A DNA stretch of 64,000 nt from Lineus longissimus (lineage: Eukaryota > Nemertea > Pilidiophora > Heteronemertea > Lineidae): NCBI RefSeq assembly GCF_910592395.1, contig NC_088308.1, forward strand, positions 25,187,501-25,251,500, given 5' to 3'. Each line of letters opens with the position of its first letter. Within the stretch, counting starts at the first letter, position 1. Shown here one piece after another: positions 46,118 through 56,206 of the stretch. Under the pieces are notes generated by a model, which was given only the letters and a program-made list of their open reading frames with translations, searched no databases and had not been told where the DNA came from. A program made the position numbers and the translations under genes.

Positions 46118-47547
46118 TGTGACAGCTACTGAAAGGCCGTTAGAGATCTAAAACCTGAATGTGGGAAAATATAGGAAATACCATTTTTATCTCCATTGAG
46201 AATTGTAATGAGCAGATGTGGACTGTGTAGACGCTATTAGCCGGTTGAAGCGCGCTTGTACAAAAAGCCTATATATACGTGGTTTTTTAGGCCAATGTGA
46301 AACAGACACACCAAAACCGGCTAAATATCATCTACATAGTATAGTATCATGGAAGATCTTAAGTGGGAAAATCCTCTCCTTCCTATACCACGGAATCGGT
46401 CCGTGTTTCAACCACTCCTAACTACCTAAGCTGGCCTCACCGTAGCTTTTGGCTGACTTCTACTCTTTTTTAATGGATGAACCGTAGTCTTCTTGCAGCA
46501 CAGCGAGTATCGAGAATGTTATCCAATCCAGTAAAGGAGTATGAGAATCAGATCCGCCGATATACTCCCGAGGCAGTGGCGATCGACTTTGGTCCTCCAA
46601 GGTATTGACATTAACAGGGGTAAAATCTACCGACGTCCTTTAACAATATAACTTCTATCCTTAATTTTCTCATCGAAACGATTCTGAAAATCAAAACGAT
46701 TCTGAAAGTGCTGTAACGAGACATACCACGGATAGACTTGCAAGGAAATTTAACAACTGCATCGAAGAGTGGAGTGCAACATGAAAATGGGTGAGGTGAA
46801 GCAAATAAAGTACATGTATTATTAATATAGCCAAAGCTTTATATAGAGAAACATGATCCAATGACGCCAAGGTTTGTGAAAATATAGAATACATGTAGGT
46901 CTTAAATTGATGTTACTCTCTGTCCACATTTATACAGCTATACAGTTACCATGATACCACTATTCTTATAGTATTCCCGGTCGAACCTTTACGTTGTTTA
47001 TTTCACTTTTGTTAAACCAGTCTTGTCTAATTATTGGTAATACATCTATATTTATTCTGTGGAAATCCGGGGTCTTTGTCCTCAATTGTCCTCGATGATG
47101 GAAACGGGAACACGAGTAGCAAGGAGAGTAACATCTTGACCCTCAATGTATTGACATTGCTCGCTTTCCAGACAACGTGCGTCCCCCAAGACATACGGGC
47201 GGAGGCTACGGAGGCAATACAACTCGAAGTTCAGTATGGGAGAGCAAAAGAGAGTAATGCATCTGGCATTCTTGCATTCTAATGTGGACCACGTATTTTG
47301 GAAACCGGTGGGCGAAAGTACCGGGAATTAACATAAATTTGTTGTTTTCTAACCTTGTCTGCAGAGCCCATTTGGTTAGAATGCTGTTTGCGTGGTTCAA
47401 AAATAATAACTTTCAGTTCCCTTCCATTTTCGTCTCTATTCGTTAAGTAAAGGCATCATCAAATCAAGATGATGACATAATGATCTGTCCGTTGAATGCA
47501 AGCAATTCGTGAGAATCCCTGGAACCACATCACGGGCACATCCATCA
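46118..47547. other. Upstream region of GPCR 1 (duplicated unit)
   Basis: Largely repeated at 48629-50048 and 51129-52545. It holds a TATATATA word about 150 bases before the ATG (near 46270) and a dispersed element at about 47130-47225. No other gene seen. Confidence 0.7.
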
Positions 47548-47637
47548 GCCTTCCTGTGATATACTTTCTCAGTGGTGTTAATCCTATCCACTGACTTGCT
47601 GCCTCTACTCATTTTGCACATTATCGCCACCTTAAGG
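47548..47637 (-). pseudogene. ICL3-like GPCR relic fused to the 3' end of GPCR 2
   Basis: The segment from about 47571 to 47637 closely matches the receptor's own ICL3 region (CTCCACTGACTTG; CTACTCATTTTG; ACATTATCG) and joins the receptor end at TTAAGG. Read on its own it gives IMCKMSRGSKSVDR, a copy of IMYKMSRRNKSVER. GPCR 2's last residues (LRWR and stop) are read from it in another frame. Confidence 0.8.
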
Positions 47638-48628
47638 CCTCTTTGCATAAAATCATGTTTTTGAAATCTTTTCGGAATTTTCTGCACGTTATGAAATAGA
47701 GGAAAAAGTTGATGGAACAGTTAGTCGCATAGAACATAACCCCAACTGTATAAGAGAAGAGGCGCTGCTTTATTTCACATGGCGTGAGTACCTTGAACGC
47801 TCCAAGAACCTGCCAAGTAACAGTATGGAGAATAAAAGGAAAGAGAAGGACGATGAATGCGACAGTCACGGCAAACACCATGACGATGACCATACGTTCA
47901 TCCTGATTGTCAGTCGCAGTGGTATTAATCCTCTCCACTGACTTGTTACGTCTACTCATTTTGTACATTATCGATGCATTAAGGAATAAAAGTATTGAAA
48001 TGGGCAATATTTGTGAGAGAACAGCGTGCCCCATATCGTACACAGCATACCACCCATCCGGTATCCGCAATACGCACATGAAGGCTCTTATGTTTTCTCC
48101 TTGAGGCACCTTGCTATATATCATCGCAGGAACACAAAAAGCAATAAACAATAAAACAATAAGTACAAGGTAGATTTTCGCTGATCGAAAGGTTGTCATC
48201 AAATGGGCCTTCAGAGGGAAGACAACAGCGACGAATCTCGTGAAGGTAATAGCTACGATCGTCCATGAGGAAACATTTGGAGAGAAAAATCCAATGAAGT
48301 AGATGATAATGCAGAAAGGATCTCCGAATATCTGTATCATGGTTGACATGGCATCTTTAATTAAGACTACACCGATACCTACTAGGTTTAGTGTGTCGAT
48401 GACGGCGAGGGCCCGGAGGTAGAAACAGCTGACATGCTTTCTGTACTGTGGTAGAGACATTACTACCAGGACCAGCAAGTTGTTTATTGTACCAAATCCG
48501 ACCAGGATCGGCGTGAGGTAGGCACTATTGTAGTACATAAGTTCGTCCAAAATATCGATATGTAAATCAATTTGGATTTGGTTTTGACCATCAGAGTTAT
48601 TAACGGGTGAAGACACGGATATGAACAT
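47621..48628 (-). CDS. Class A GPCR 2 of cluster
   Basis: 335 aa, very similar to copy 1 and closer still to copy 3. It has the same TRF triplet, TM6 Pro, NCSINFFLYF TM7 motif and N-terminus MFISVSSPVNNSDG. It differs from copy 1 in TM2 (NLVGIGVVLIKD instead of SLIATGVILIKD) and in the C-terminus, ILCKEALRWR, created by the adjoining ICL3 relic. Intact frame, so presumably functional. Upstream, a minus-strand TATATATA lies near 48782-48775. Confidence 0.92.
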   Translation of the reverse strand: MFISVSSPVNNSDGQNQIQIDLHIDILDELMYYNSAYLTPILVGFGTINNLLVLVVMSLPQYRKHVSCFYLRALAVIDTLNLVGIGVVLIKDAMSTMIQIFGDPFCIIIYFIGFFSPNVSSWTIVAITFTRFVAVVFPLKAHLMTTFRSAKIYLVLIVLLFIAFCVPAMIYSKVPQGENIRAFMCVLRIPDGWYAVYDMGHAVLSQILPISILLFLNASIMYKMSRRNKSVERINTTATDNQDERMVIVMVFAVTVAFIVLLFPFILHTVTWQVLGAFKVLTPCEIKQRLFSYTVGVMFYATNCSINFFLYFITCRKFRKDFKNMILCKEALRWR

Positions 48629-50048
48629 TGTGACAGTTACTGAAAGGCCGTTAGAGATCTAAAACCTGAATGTGGGAAAATATAGGAAATATCATTTTTA
48701 TTTCCATTGAGAATTGTAATGACGTGGACTGTGTAGACGTTATTAGCCGGTTGCAGGGCGCTTGTACAAAAAGCCTATATATACGTGTTTTAGGCCAATG
48801 TGAAACAGACACACCAAAACCGGCTAAATATCATCTACATAGTATAATATCATGGAAGATTCTAAGTGGGAAAATCCTCTCCTTCCTATACCACGGAATT
48901 CGGTCCGTGTTTCAACCACTCCTAACTACCTAAGCTGGCCTCGCCGTAGCTTTTGGCTGACATCTATTCTCTTTTTTAATGGATGAATCGTAGTCTTCTT
49001 GCAGCACAGCGGGTATCGAGATTGTTGTCCAATCCAGTAAAGGAATATTAGAATCAGATCCGCCGATATACTCCCGAGGCCGTGGCGATCGACTTTGGTC
49101 CTCCAAGGTATTGACATTAACAGGGGTAAAATCTACCGACGTCCTTTAACAATATTACTTCCACCTTAATTTTCTCATCGAAACGATTCTGAAAATCAAA
49201 ACGATTCTGAAAGTACTGTAACGAGACATACCACGGATAGACTTGCAAGGAAATTTAACAACTGCATCGAAGAGTGGAGAGCAACATGAAAATGGGTGAG
49301 GTGAAGCAAATAAAGTACATGTATTAATAATATAGCCAAAGCTTCATATAGAGAAACATGATCCAATGACGCCAAGGTTTGTGAAAATATAGAATAGGTC
49401 TGAAATTATTGTTACTTCTGTCCACATTTAAACAGCTATACAGTAACCATGATACTACTATTTTTATAGTATTCCCGGTCGAACCTTTACGTTGTTTATT
49501 TCACTTTTGTTAAACCAGTCTTGTCTAATTATTGATAATTACATCTATATTCATCCTGTGGAAATTCGGGGTCTTTGTCCTCAATTGTCCTCGATGATGG
49601 AAACGGGAACACGAGTAGCAAGGAGAGTAACATCTTGACCCTCAATGTATTGACATTGCTCGCTTTCCAGACAACGTGCGTCCCCCAAGGCATACGGGCG
49701 GAGGCTACGGAGGCAATACCACTCGAAGTTCAGTATGGGAAAGCAAAACAGAGTAATGCATCTGGCATTCTTGTATTCTAATGTGGACCACGTATTTTGG
49801 AAACCGGTGGGCGAAAGTACCGGGGAATTAACATAAACATGTCGTTTTTTAACCTTGTCTGCAGAGCCCATTTTGTTAGAATGCTGTTTGCGTGGTTCAA
49901 AAATAATAACTTTCAGTTCCCTTCCATTTTCGTCTCTATTCGTTAAGTAAAGGCATCATCAAATCAAGATGATGACATAATGATCTGTCCGTTGAATGCA
50001 AGCAATTCGTGAGAATCCCTGGAACCACATCACGGGCACGTCCATCAG
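48629..50048. other. Upstream region of GPCR 2 (duplicated unit)
   Basis: Near-copy of the GPCR 1 upstream region with small indels, and a near-copy of 51129-52545. Short frames in it are not conserved as proteins. Contains a copy of the dispersed CATCTTGACCCTCAAT element near 49630. Confidence 0.7.
48775..48782 (-). promoter_or_regulatory. TATA-like box of GPCR 2 (also in units 1 and 3)
   Basis: TATATATA about 150 bases upstream of the ATG, kept at the same place in unit 3 (near 51276) and with slight change in unit 1 (near 46270). A short leader of about 120 bases would result. A TTTCAG just before the ATG could instead be an acceptor of a 5' UTR intron. Confidence 0.4.
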
Positions 50049-50137
50049 CCTTCCTGTGATATACTTTCTCAGTGGTGTTAATCCTATCCACTGACTTGCT
50101 GCCTCTACTCATTTTGCACATTATCGCCACCTTGAGG
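50049..50137 (-). pseudogene. ICL3-like GPCR relic fused to the 3' end of GPCR 3
   Basis: Same arrangement as behind GPCR 2, about 2,500 bases further on. Shared junction shows it was present before the units duplicated. Confidence 0.8.
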
Positions 50138-51128
50138 CCTCTTTGCATAAAATCATGTTTTTGAAATCTTTTCGAAATTTTCTGCACGTTATGAAATAGA
50201 GGAAAAAGTTGATGGAACAGTTAGTCGCATAGAACATAACGCCAACTGTATAAGAGAAGAGACGTTGCTTTATTTCATATGGCGTGAGTTCCTTGAACGC
50301 TCCAAGAACCTGCCAAGTAACAGTATGGAGAAGAAAAGGAAAGAGTAGGACGATGAATGCGACAGTCACGGCAAACACCATGACGATGACCATACGTTCT
50401 TCCTTATTGTCAGTTGCAGTGGTGTTAATCCTCTCCACTGACTTGTTGCGTCTACTCATTTTGTACATTATCGACGCATTAAGGAATAAAAGTATTGAAA
50501 TGGGTAATATTTGTGAGAGAACAGCGTGCCCCATATCGTACACAGCATACCACCCATCCGGTATCCGCAATACGCACATGAAGGCTCTTATGTTTTCTCC
50601 TTGGGGCACCTTGCTATATATCATCGCAGGAACACAAAAAGCAATAAACAATAAAATAATAAGTCCAAGGTAGATTTTTGCTGATCGAAAGGTTGTAATC
50701 AAATGGGCCTTCAGAGGGAAGACAACAGCGACGAATCTCGTGAAGGTAATAGCTACGATCGTCCATGAGGAAACATTTGGACAGAAAAATCCAATGAAGT
50801 AGATGATAATGCAGAAAGGATCTCCGAATATCTGTATCATGGTTGACATGGCATCTTTAATCAAGACTACACCGATACCTACTAGGTTTAGTGTGTCGAT
50901 GACGGCGAGGGCCCGGAGGTAGAAACAGCTGACATGCTTTCTGTACTGTGGTAGAGACATTACTACCAGGACCAGCAAGTTGTTTATTGTACCAAATCCG
51001 ACCAGGATCGGCGTGAGGTAGGCACTATTGTAGTACATAAGTTCGTCCAAAATATCGATCTGTAAATCAATTTGGATTTGGTTTTGACCATCCGAGTTAT
51101 TAACGGGTGAAGACACGGATATGAACAT
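50121..51128 (-). CDS. Class A GPCR 3 of cluster
   Basis: 335 aa, nearly identical to GPCR 2; ends ILCKEASRWR. TRF replaces DRY, and the disulfide cysteines, TM6 Pro and TM7 motif are all kept. Differences from copy 2 include FFCPN for FFSPN at the top of TM4, GLIILLF for VLIVLLF, and ELTPYEIK for VLTPCEIK in ECL3. Its 3' half matches GPCR 4 almost base for base. Confidence 0.92.
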   Translation of the reverse strand: MFISVSSPVNNSDGQNQIQIDLQIDILDELMYYNSAYLTPILVGFGTINNLLVLVVMSLPQYRKHVSCFYLRALAVIDTLNLVGIGVVLIKDAMSTMIQIFGDPFCIIIYFIGFFCPNVSSWTIVAITFTRFVAVVFPLKAHLITTFRSAKIYLGLIILLFIAFCVPAMIYSKVPQGENIRAFMCVLRIPDGWYAVYDMGHAVLSQILPISILLFLNASIMYKMSRRNKSVERINTTATDNKEERMVIVMVFAVTVAFIVLLFPFLLHTVTWQVLGAFKELTPYEIKQRLFSYTVGVMFYATNCSINFFLYFITCRKFRKDFKNMILCKEASRWR

Positions 51129-52545
51129 TGTGACAGTAACTGAAAGGCCGTTAGAGATCTAAAACCTGAATGTGGGAAAATATAGCAAATATCATTTTTA
51201 TTTCCATTGAGAATTGTAATGACGTGGACTGTGTAGACGTTATTAGCCGGTTGCAGGGCGCTTGTACAAAAAGCCTATATATACGTGTTTTAGGCCAATG
51301 TGAAACAGACACACCAAAACCGGCTAAATATCATCTACATAGTATAATATCATGGAAGATTCTAAGTGGGAAAATCCTCTCCTTCCTATACCACGGAATT
51401 CGGTCCGTGTTTCAACCACTCCTAACTACCTAAGCTGGCCTCGCCGTAGCTTTTGGCTGACATCTATTCTCTTTTTTAATGGATGAATCGTAGTCTTCTT
51501 GCAGCACAGCGGGTATCGAGATTGTTGTCCAATCCAGTAAAGGAATATGAGAATCAGATCCGCCGATATACTCCCGAGGCCGTGGCGATCGACTTTGGTC
51601 CTCCAAGGTATTGACATTAACAGGGGTAAAATCTACCGACGTCCTTTAACAATATTACTTCCACCTTAATTTTCTCATCGAAACGATTCTTAAAATCAAA
51701 ACGATTCTGAAACTACTGTAACGAGACATACCACGGATAGACTTGCAAGGAAATTTAACAACTGCATCGAAGAGTGGAGAGCAACATGAAAATGGGTGAG
51801 GTGAAGCAAATAAAGTACATGTATTATTAATATAGCCAAAGCTTCATATAGAGAAACATGATCCAATGACGCCAAGGTTTGTGAAAATATAGAATAGGTC
51901 TGAAATTGATGTTACTTCTGTCCACATTTATACAGCTATACAGTTACCATGATACTACTATTTTTATAGTATTCCCGGTCGAACCTTTACGTTGTTTATT
52001 TCACTTTTGTTAAACCAGTCTTGTCTAATTATTGATAATTACATCTATATTCATCCTGTGGAAATCCGAGGTCTTTGTCCTCAATTGTCCTCGATGATGG
52101 AAACGGGAACACGAGTAGCAAGGAGAGTAACATCTTGACCCTCAATGTATTGACATTGCTCGCTTTCCAGACAACGTGTGTCCCCAAGGCATACGGCGGA
52201 GCCTACGGAGGCAAAACCACTCGAAGTTCAGTATGGGAGAGCAAAACAGAGTAAGGCATCTGGCATTCTTGTATTCTAATGTGGACCACGTATTTTGGAA
52301 ACCGGTGGGCGAAAGTACCGAGAATTAACATAAATTTGTTGTTTTCTAACCTTGTCTGCAGAGCCCATTTGGTTAGAATGCTGTTTGCGTGGTTCAAAAA
52401 TAATAACTTTCAGTTCCCTTCCATTTTCGTCTCTATTCGTTAAGTAAAGGCATCATCAAATCAAGATGATGACATAATGATCTGTCCGTTGAATGCAAGC
52501 AATTTGTGAGAATCCCTGGAACCACATCACGGGCACGTCCATCAG
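51129..52545. other. Upstream region of GPCR 3 (duplicated unit)
   Basis: Very close copy of 48629-50048, including the TATA-like word and the dispersed element near 52130. Confidence 0.7.
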
Positions 52546-52634
52546 CCTTCCTGTGATATACTTTCTCAGCGGTGTTAAACCTATCCACTGACTTGCTGCC
52601 TCTACTCATTTTGCACATTATCGCCACCTTGAGG
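52546..52634 (-). pseudogene. ICL3-like GPCR relic fused to the 3' end of GPCR 4
   Basis: Third copy of the relic, with the same junction at the receptor end. Confidence 0.8.
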
Positions 52635-53610
52635 CCTCTTTGCATAAAATCATGTTTTTGAAATCTTTTCGAAATTTTCTGCACGTTATGAAATAGAGGA
52701 AAAAGTTGATGGAACAGTTAGTCGCATAGAACATAACGCCAACTGTATAAGAGAAGAGGCGCTGCTTTATTTCATATGGCGTGAGTTCCTTGAACGCTCC
52801 AAGAACCTGCCAAGTAACAGTATGGAGAAGAAAAGGAAAGAGTAGGACAATGAATGCGACAGTCACGGCAAACACCATGACGATGACCATACGTTCTTCC
52901 TTATTGTCAGTTGCAGTGGTGTTAATCCTCTCCACTGACTTGTTGCGTCTACTCATTTTGTACATTATCGACGCATTAAGGAATAAAAGTATTGAAATGG
53001 GTAATATTTGTGAGAGAACAGCGTGCCCCATATCGTACACAGCATACCACCCATCCGGTATCCGCAATACGCACATGAAGGCTCTTATGTTTTCTCCTTG
53101 GGGCACCTTGCTATATATCATCGCAGGAACACAAAAAGCAATAAACAATAAAATAATAAGTCCAAGGTAGATTTTCGCTGATCGAAAGGTTGTAATCAAA
53201 TGGGCCTTCAGAGGGAAGACAACAGCGACGAATCTCGTGAAGGTAATAGCTACGATGGTCCACGAGGAAACATTTGGACTGAAAAATCCAATGAAGTAGA
53301 TGATTACACAGAAAGGGTTTCCAAATGTTTTTATCATGGTTGACATTACATCTTTAATTAAGATTACGCCTGTGGCTATTAGGCTTAGTGTGTCGATGAC
53401 GGCGAGGGCCCGGAGGTAGAAACAGCTGACATGCTTTCTGTACTGTGGTAGAGACATCACTACTAGGACCAGCAAGTTGTTTATAGTACCAAATCCGACC
53501 AGGATCGGCGTGAGGTAGGCACTATTGTAAAACAGAAGTTGATCCAAAATATCGACTTGCAAATCAAATTGGATTTGATTTCTACTAGATTGATTGGTAG
53601 AAGGCAACAT
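52618..53610 (-). CDS. Class A GPCR 4 of cluster, mosaic copy
   Basis: 330 aa. The C-terminal half, from about the TM4 region (KIYLGLIILLF) to ILCKEASRWR, matches GPCR 3. The N-terminal half differs: it starts MLPSTNQSSRNQIQFDLQVD and has SLIATGVILIKD in TM2 as in GPCR 1, plus unique changes (VMSTMIKTFGNPFC). The upstream DNA beyond 53611 is also unlike units 1-3. It therefore looks like an older diverged receptor whose 3' half was overwritten by gene conversion or unequal crossing-over with copy 3, with the switch near 53200-53260. TRF, cysteines and TM7 motif kept. Confidence 0.9.
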   Translation of the reverse strand: MLPSTNQSSRNQIQFDLQVDILDQLLFYNSAYLTPILVGFGTINNLLVLVVMSLPQYRKHVSCFYLRALAVIDTLSLIATGVILIKDVMSTMIKTFGNPFCVIIYFIGFFSPNVSSWTIVAITFTRFVAVVFPLKAHLITTFRSAKIYLGLIILLFIAFCVPAMIYSKVPQGENIRAFMCVLRIPDGWYAVYDMGHAVLSQILPISILLFLNASIMYKMSRRNKSVERINTTATDNKEERMVIVMVFAVTVAFIVLLFPFLLHTVTWQVLGAFKELTPYEIKQRLFSYTVGVMFYATNCSINFFLYFITCRKFRKDFKNMILCKEASRWR

Positions 53611-55165
53611 GGTGGTGACCGCACGGCGACAGACATGGGAAAATAGTTAAAGGTTTACCTGATTAAGAAATACTATGTCCTCTCTTATATCGAGCGGTGC
53701 TTACAATGACAAGCATACGCGGAAAAATATAAGACCATTGGAAATTCTTTTGGAATCCGTACAAAGCAAGAAATTCCTCTTATTTCAGCAACTACCTGTA
53801 CTGATTTAGAGCTTTCGGGAAACCTCCATTCTCCTTTGCCAATCCTTGGCTTTTCTACTTCACACCGGGGGCTGTAACGTTAGTACAAAAACACATTTAA
53901 GTCTCATCCGCCGGTACAATTCCAAAGCAGCGTATTTCGGTCTCAATCGGTCTTTGAATAAACTGGGTAACCAAGTTACCCAACGTATACGGGTGTCTAC
54001 CTTGATAATTTGATTAAAGGTAGTTTGGAAGAGCTACAATGACTGACTCTCAAGCCAGATAAACTCGAAAATAAAGATCCATTGAAAAGTTGAAACATAT
54101 ATAGAAGTGATAAATCTATAATCAGGTCTTGATATAAAGATAGATGGTCAAATGACGCCAAGGTTTGTGAAAATAGAATGATTCTAAAATACTCATATCT
54201 ACAGTTTGAAGGACACACATATCTAATATGTGCTATTCTTCATTTCTTGATGAACGTTTGCGTCTATTTCTATTTAGAACTATATTAAGAATTTGCTCAG
54301 ATAGTCCAGTGACGGATCCAGAAATTCTGGAAGGGGTGTGGGCAGCCCAACCAATAGAGGACCGGTGGTGCGATCCATGAAACGAGGCCGGGGTCGGGTG
54401 GCACTCCCCAAGATAAAATGGAAACTTGACCGAGTGCAGCCACCCCTAAGAATATAACGAGATATGAGTCATCTCTGGTAGCTGCTACACGGGTATGTCT
54501 ACAGAAAATGAAACAGATAGAAAAACATAGCAGAACATGCATCAGGAAAAAAGCTTGATATCTTTTACACTCATCGCTCGTGGGTTCTCTGATTGACCTG
54601 CGTAAATCAAGGAAACCAATTCATCAGCCAGATTATTAGTGGTCAAACAATTAGATACATGGTTGTATTGGGCAATTGTATCTACACCGGTATCTGCCCG
54701 CTTAGTGGTAAACAGAGATAATAGAAATGCAAATATATGCACTACGACCTTTTTCAAAATTATTAATACGGCTGCTACATCAATCTTGATCAAGACAACG
54801 GCGAGATCGATCGGGTGGCGGATGATTTAACGGAGGCTGATATTAAAGTGTCACTGGTTTGAAATATTGTGTAGCGTTGCTATATGTTTTGTCGGATAAG
54901 ACTTAAAATGGGCAAGTGTTCGGTGCAAATATCAGGTCAGGCTTCGATTGGCAGTTGTGACTTGCTTTATCATACCTATCGGTAACGCACGTTTCACTAT
55001 AACACAACGGAAAGCTGCATTCCGCCTCAACGGCACTGTAATCACGGGAGCACAGCGGCAAGAGTTGGGCGGTTTGACCCATTGCTATCAATAATGGCAA
55101 CTAATACGTGATGCATGAGGGTGCACAACCGACAAACACTTTTGAAGAAGAAGCAGTATCCTTTA
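53611..55165. other. Gap between GPCR 4 and GPCR 5
   Basis: Not part of the duplicated unit, apart from a short stretch near 54120-54180 (CAAATGACGCCAAGGTTTGTG) that also occurs upstream of copies 1-3. A CAGTGACGGATCCAGAAATTCTGG word at 54308 resembles transposon ends. No gene called. Confidence 0.5.
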
Positions 55166-56206
55166 TCATCCCTTTTGGGCCAAAAGACACTCGCAGAGAA
55201 TGACTGATTTGAAATCCTGCCTGAACTTTCTACAAGTAATGAAATAGAGAAAGAAATTAATGGAACAGTTGGTTGCGTAGAACATAGAAGCCATCGTGTA
55301 GGAGAAGTTTCGCTGTTTAATTTGGTAAGGATTTAACTCTTTATAAGCCAAGAGAACTTGCCATACAATGGTCTGGATAACGTATGGTAAGACTAAGACA
55401 AGGAATGCTATTGTTACTCCAAAAACCATGACTATCACCGAACGCTCTTCCTTAGTATCAGTAGCACTTACAGTCATTCTTTCAACTGATTTGTTCCTCC
55501 GGTTCATTTTGTTCATTATCGACAAATTCAAAACCAAAAGAACGAAGAAAGGCAACATCAGCGCGAGGATTGAATGTGCCATTTCATAACTTGCGTTAAC
55601 ACTGACCGGGATGAGAAGAACACAACGGAACGCCCGCGTCGATTCACCCTTAGGTGCTTTGCTGAAGACCAAAGAGGGTGACGCCCAGACGCAGAACGCA
55701 ATCACAGTCACAGCTATGTATATATTTGCTGCCTTGAATGTTGTTATCAGGTGCGCCTTCAGGGGAAACATCACTGCAACGAATCGCGTAAAGGTAATGG
55801 CTATGATCACCCAAGAGGACGCATTTGGTGAAAAATATGAGCAAAATGACAAAGCTGCACAGAATGGGTCGCCATACCTTGCTATCATTGCTACCATGAC
55901 GTTCTTTGTTAGTACTGTCCCGATTCCTAACAAGTTTATTATGTCGAAGACTGCTAATGCTCTGAGGTAGAGGCAACTGACGTGTTTTCTATACTGCGGT
56001 AGAGACATGACTACCAATACCAAAAGATTATTTATTACGCCGAATATCACAAGAATGGGCGTGAGGTAACTGCTGTTGTAATAGAGGAGAGCATCCAGAA
56101 TATCCGATGGATCTGCAGTTTGCGACATTGAAACATCTTGCGACGTTGTAACATTTTGATATCCAGTCGAAGTAACCATCACTGCTCCTTCGAGATTCTT
56201 AAGCAA
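55166..56206 (-). CDS. Class A GPCR 5 of cluster, diverged member
   Basis: 346 aa, clearly the same family but more diverged. TM1 reads FGVINNLLVLVVMSLPQYRK. TRF follows TM3 (TFTRFVAVMFPLKAH), ICL3 has MNRRNKSVERMTVSATDTKE, and TM7 has NCSINFFLYFITC. The tail ends LCECLLAQKG, similar in plan to GPCR 1, which supports the two-Cys tail as ancestral. Start may be Met-1 (MLKNLEGAV) or Met-10 (MVTSTGYQN); both are in frame. Several N-x-S/T sites lie in the N-terminus. Likely the founder-like copy at the edge of the array. Confidence 0.91.
   Translation of the reverse strand: MLKNLEGAVMVTSTGYQNVTTSQDVSMSQTADPSDILDALLYYNSSYLTPILVIFGVINNLLVLVVMSLPQYRKHVSCLYLRALAVFDIINLLGIGTVLTKNVMVAMIARYGDPFCAALSFCSYFSPNASSWVIIAITFTRFVAVMFPLKAHLITTFKAANIYIAVTVIAFCVWASPSLVFSKAPKGESTRAFRCVLLIPVSVNASYEMAHSILALMLPFFVLLVLNLSIMNKMNRRNKSVERMTVSATDTKEERSVIVMVFGVTIAFLVLVLPYVIQTIVWQVLLAYKELNPYQIKQRNFSYTMASMFYATNCSINFFLYFITCRKFRQDFKSVILCECLLAQKG

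Noticed and set aside
48670-48933. Short frame conserved upstream of GPCR 2 and 3
   Set aside because: Conserved only because the whole unit is recently duplicated; in unit 1 the frame differs.
50284-50673. Plus-strand 129-codon frame, repeated identically at 52781-53170
   Set aside because: Identity is explained by the duplicated receptor on the other strand; not an independent gene.
54297-54542. Minus-strand frame containing a CAGTGACGGATCCAG word
   Set aside because: Word resembles transposon ends, but no matching second end was found nearby, so no element is called.
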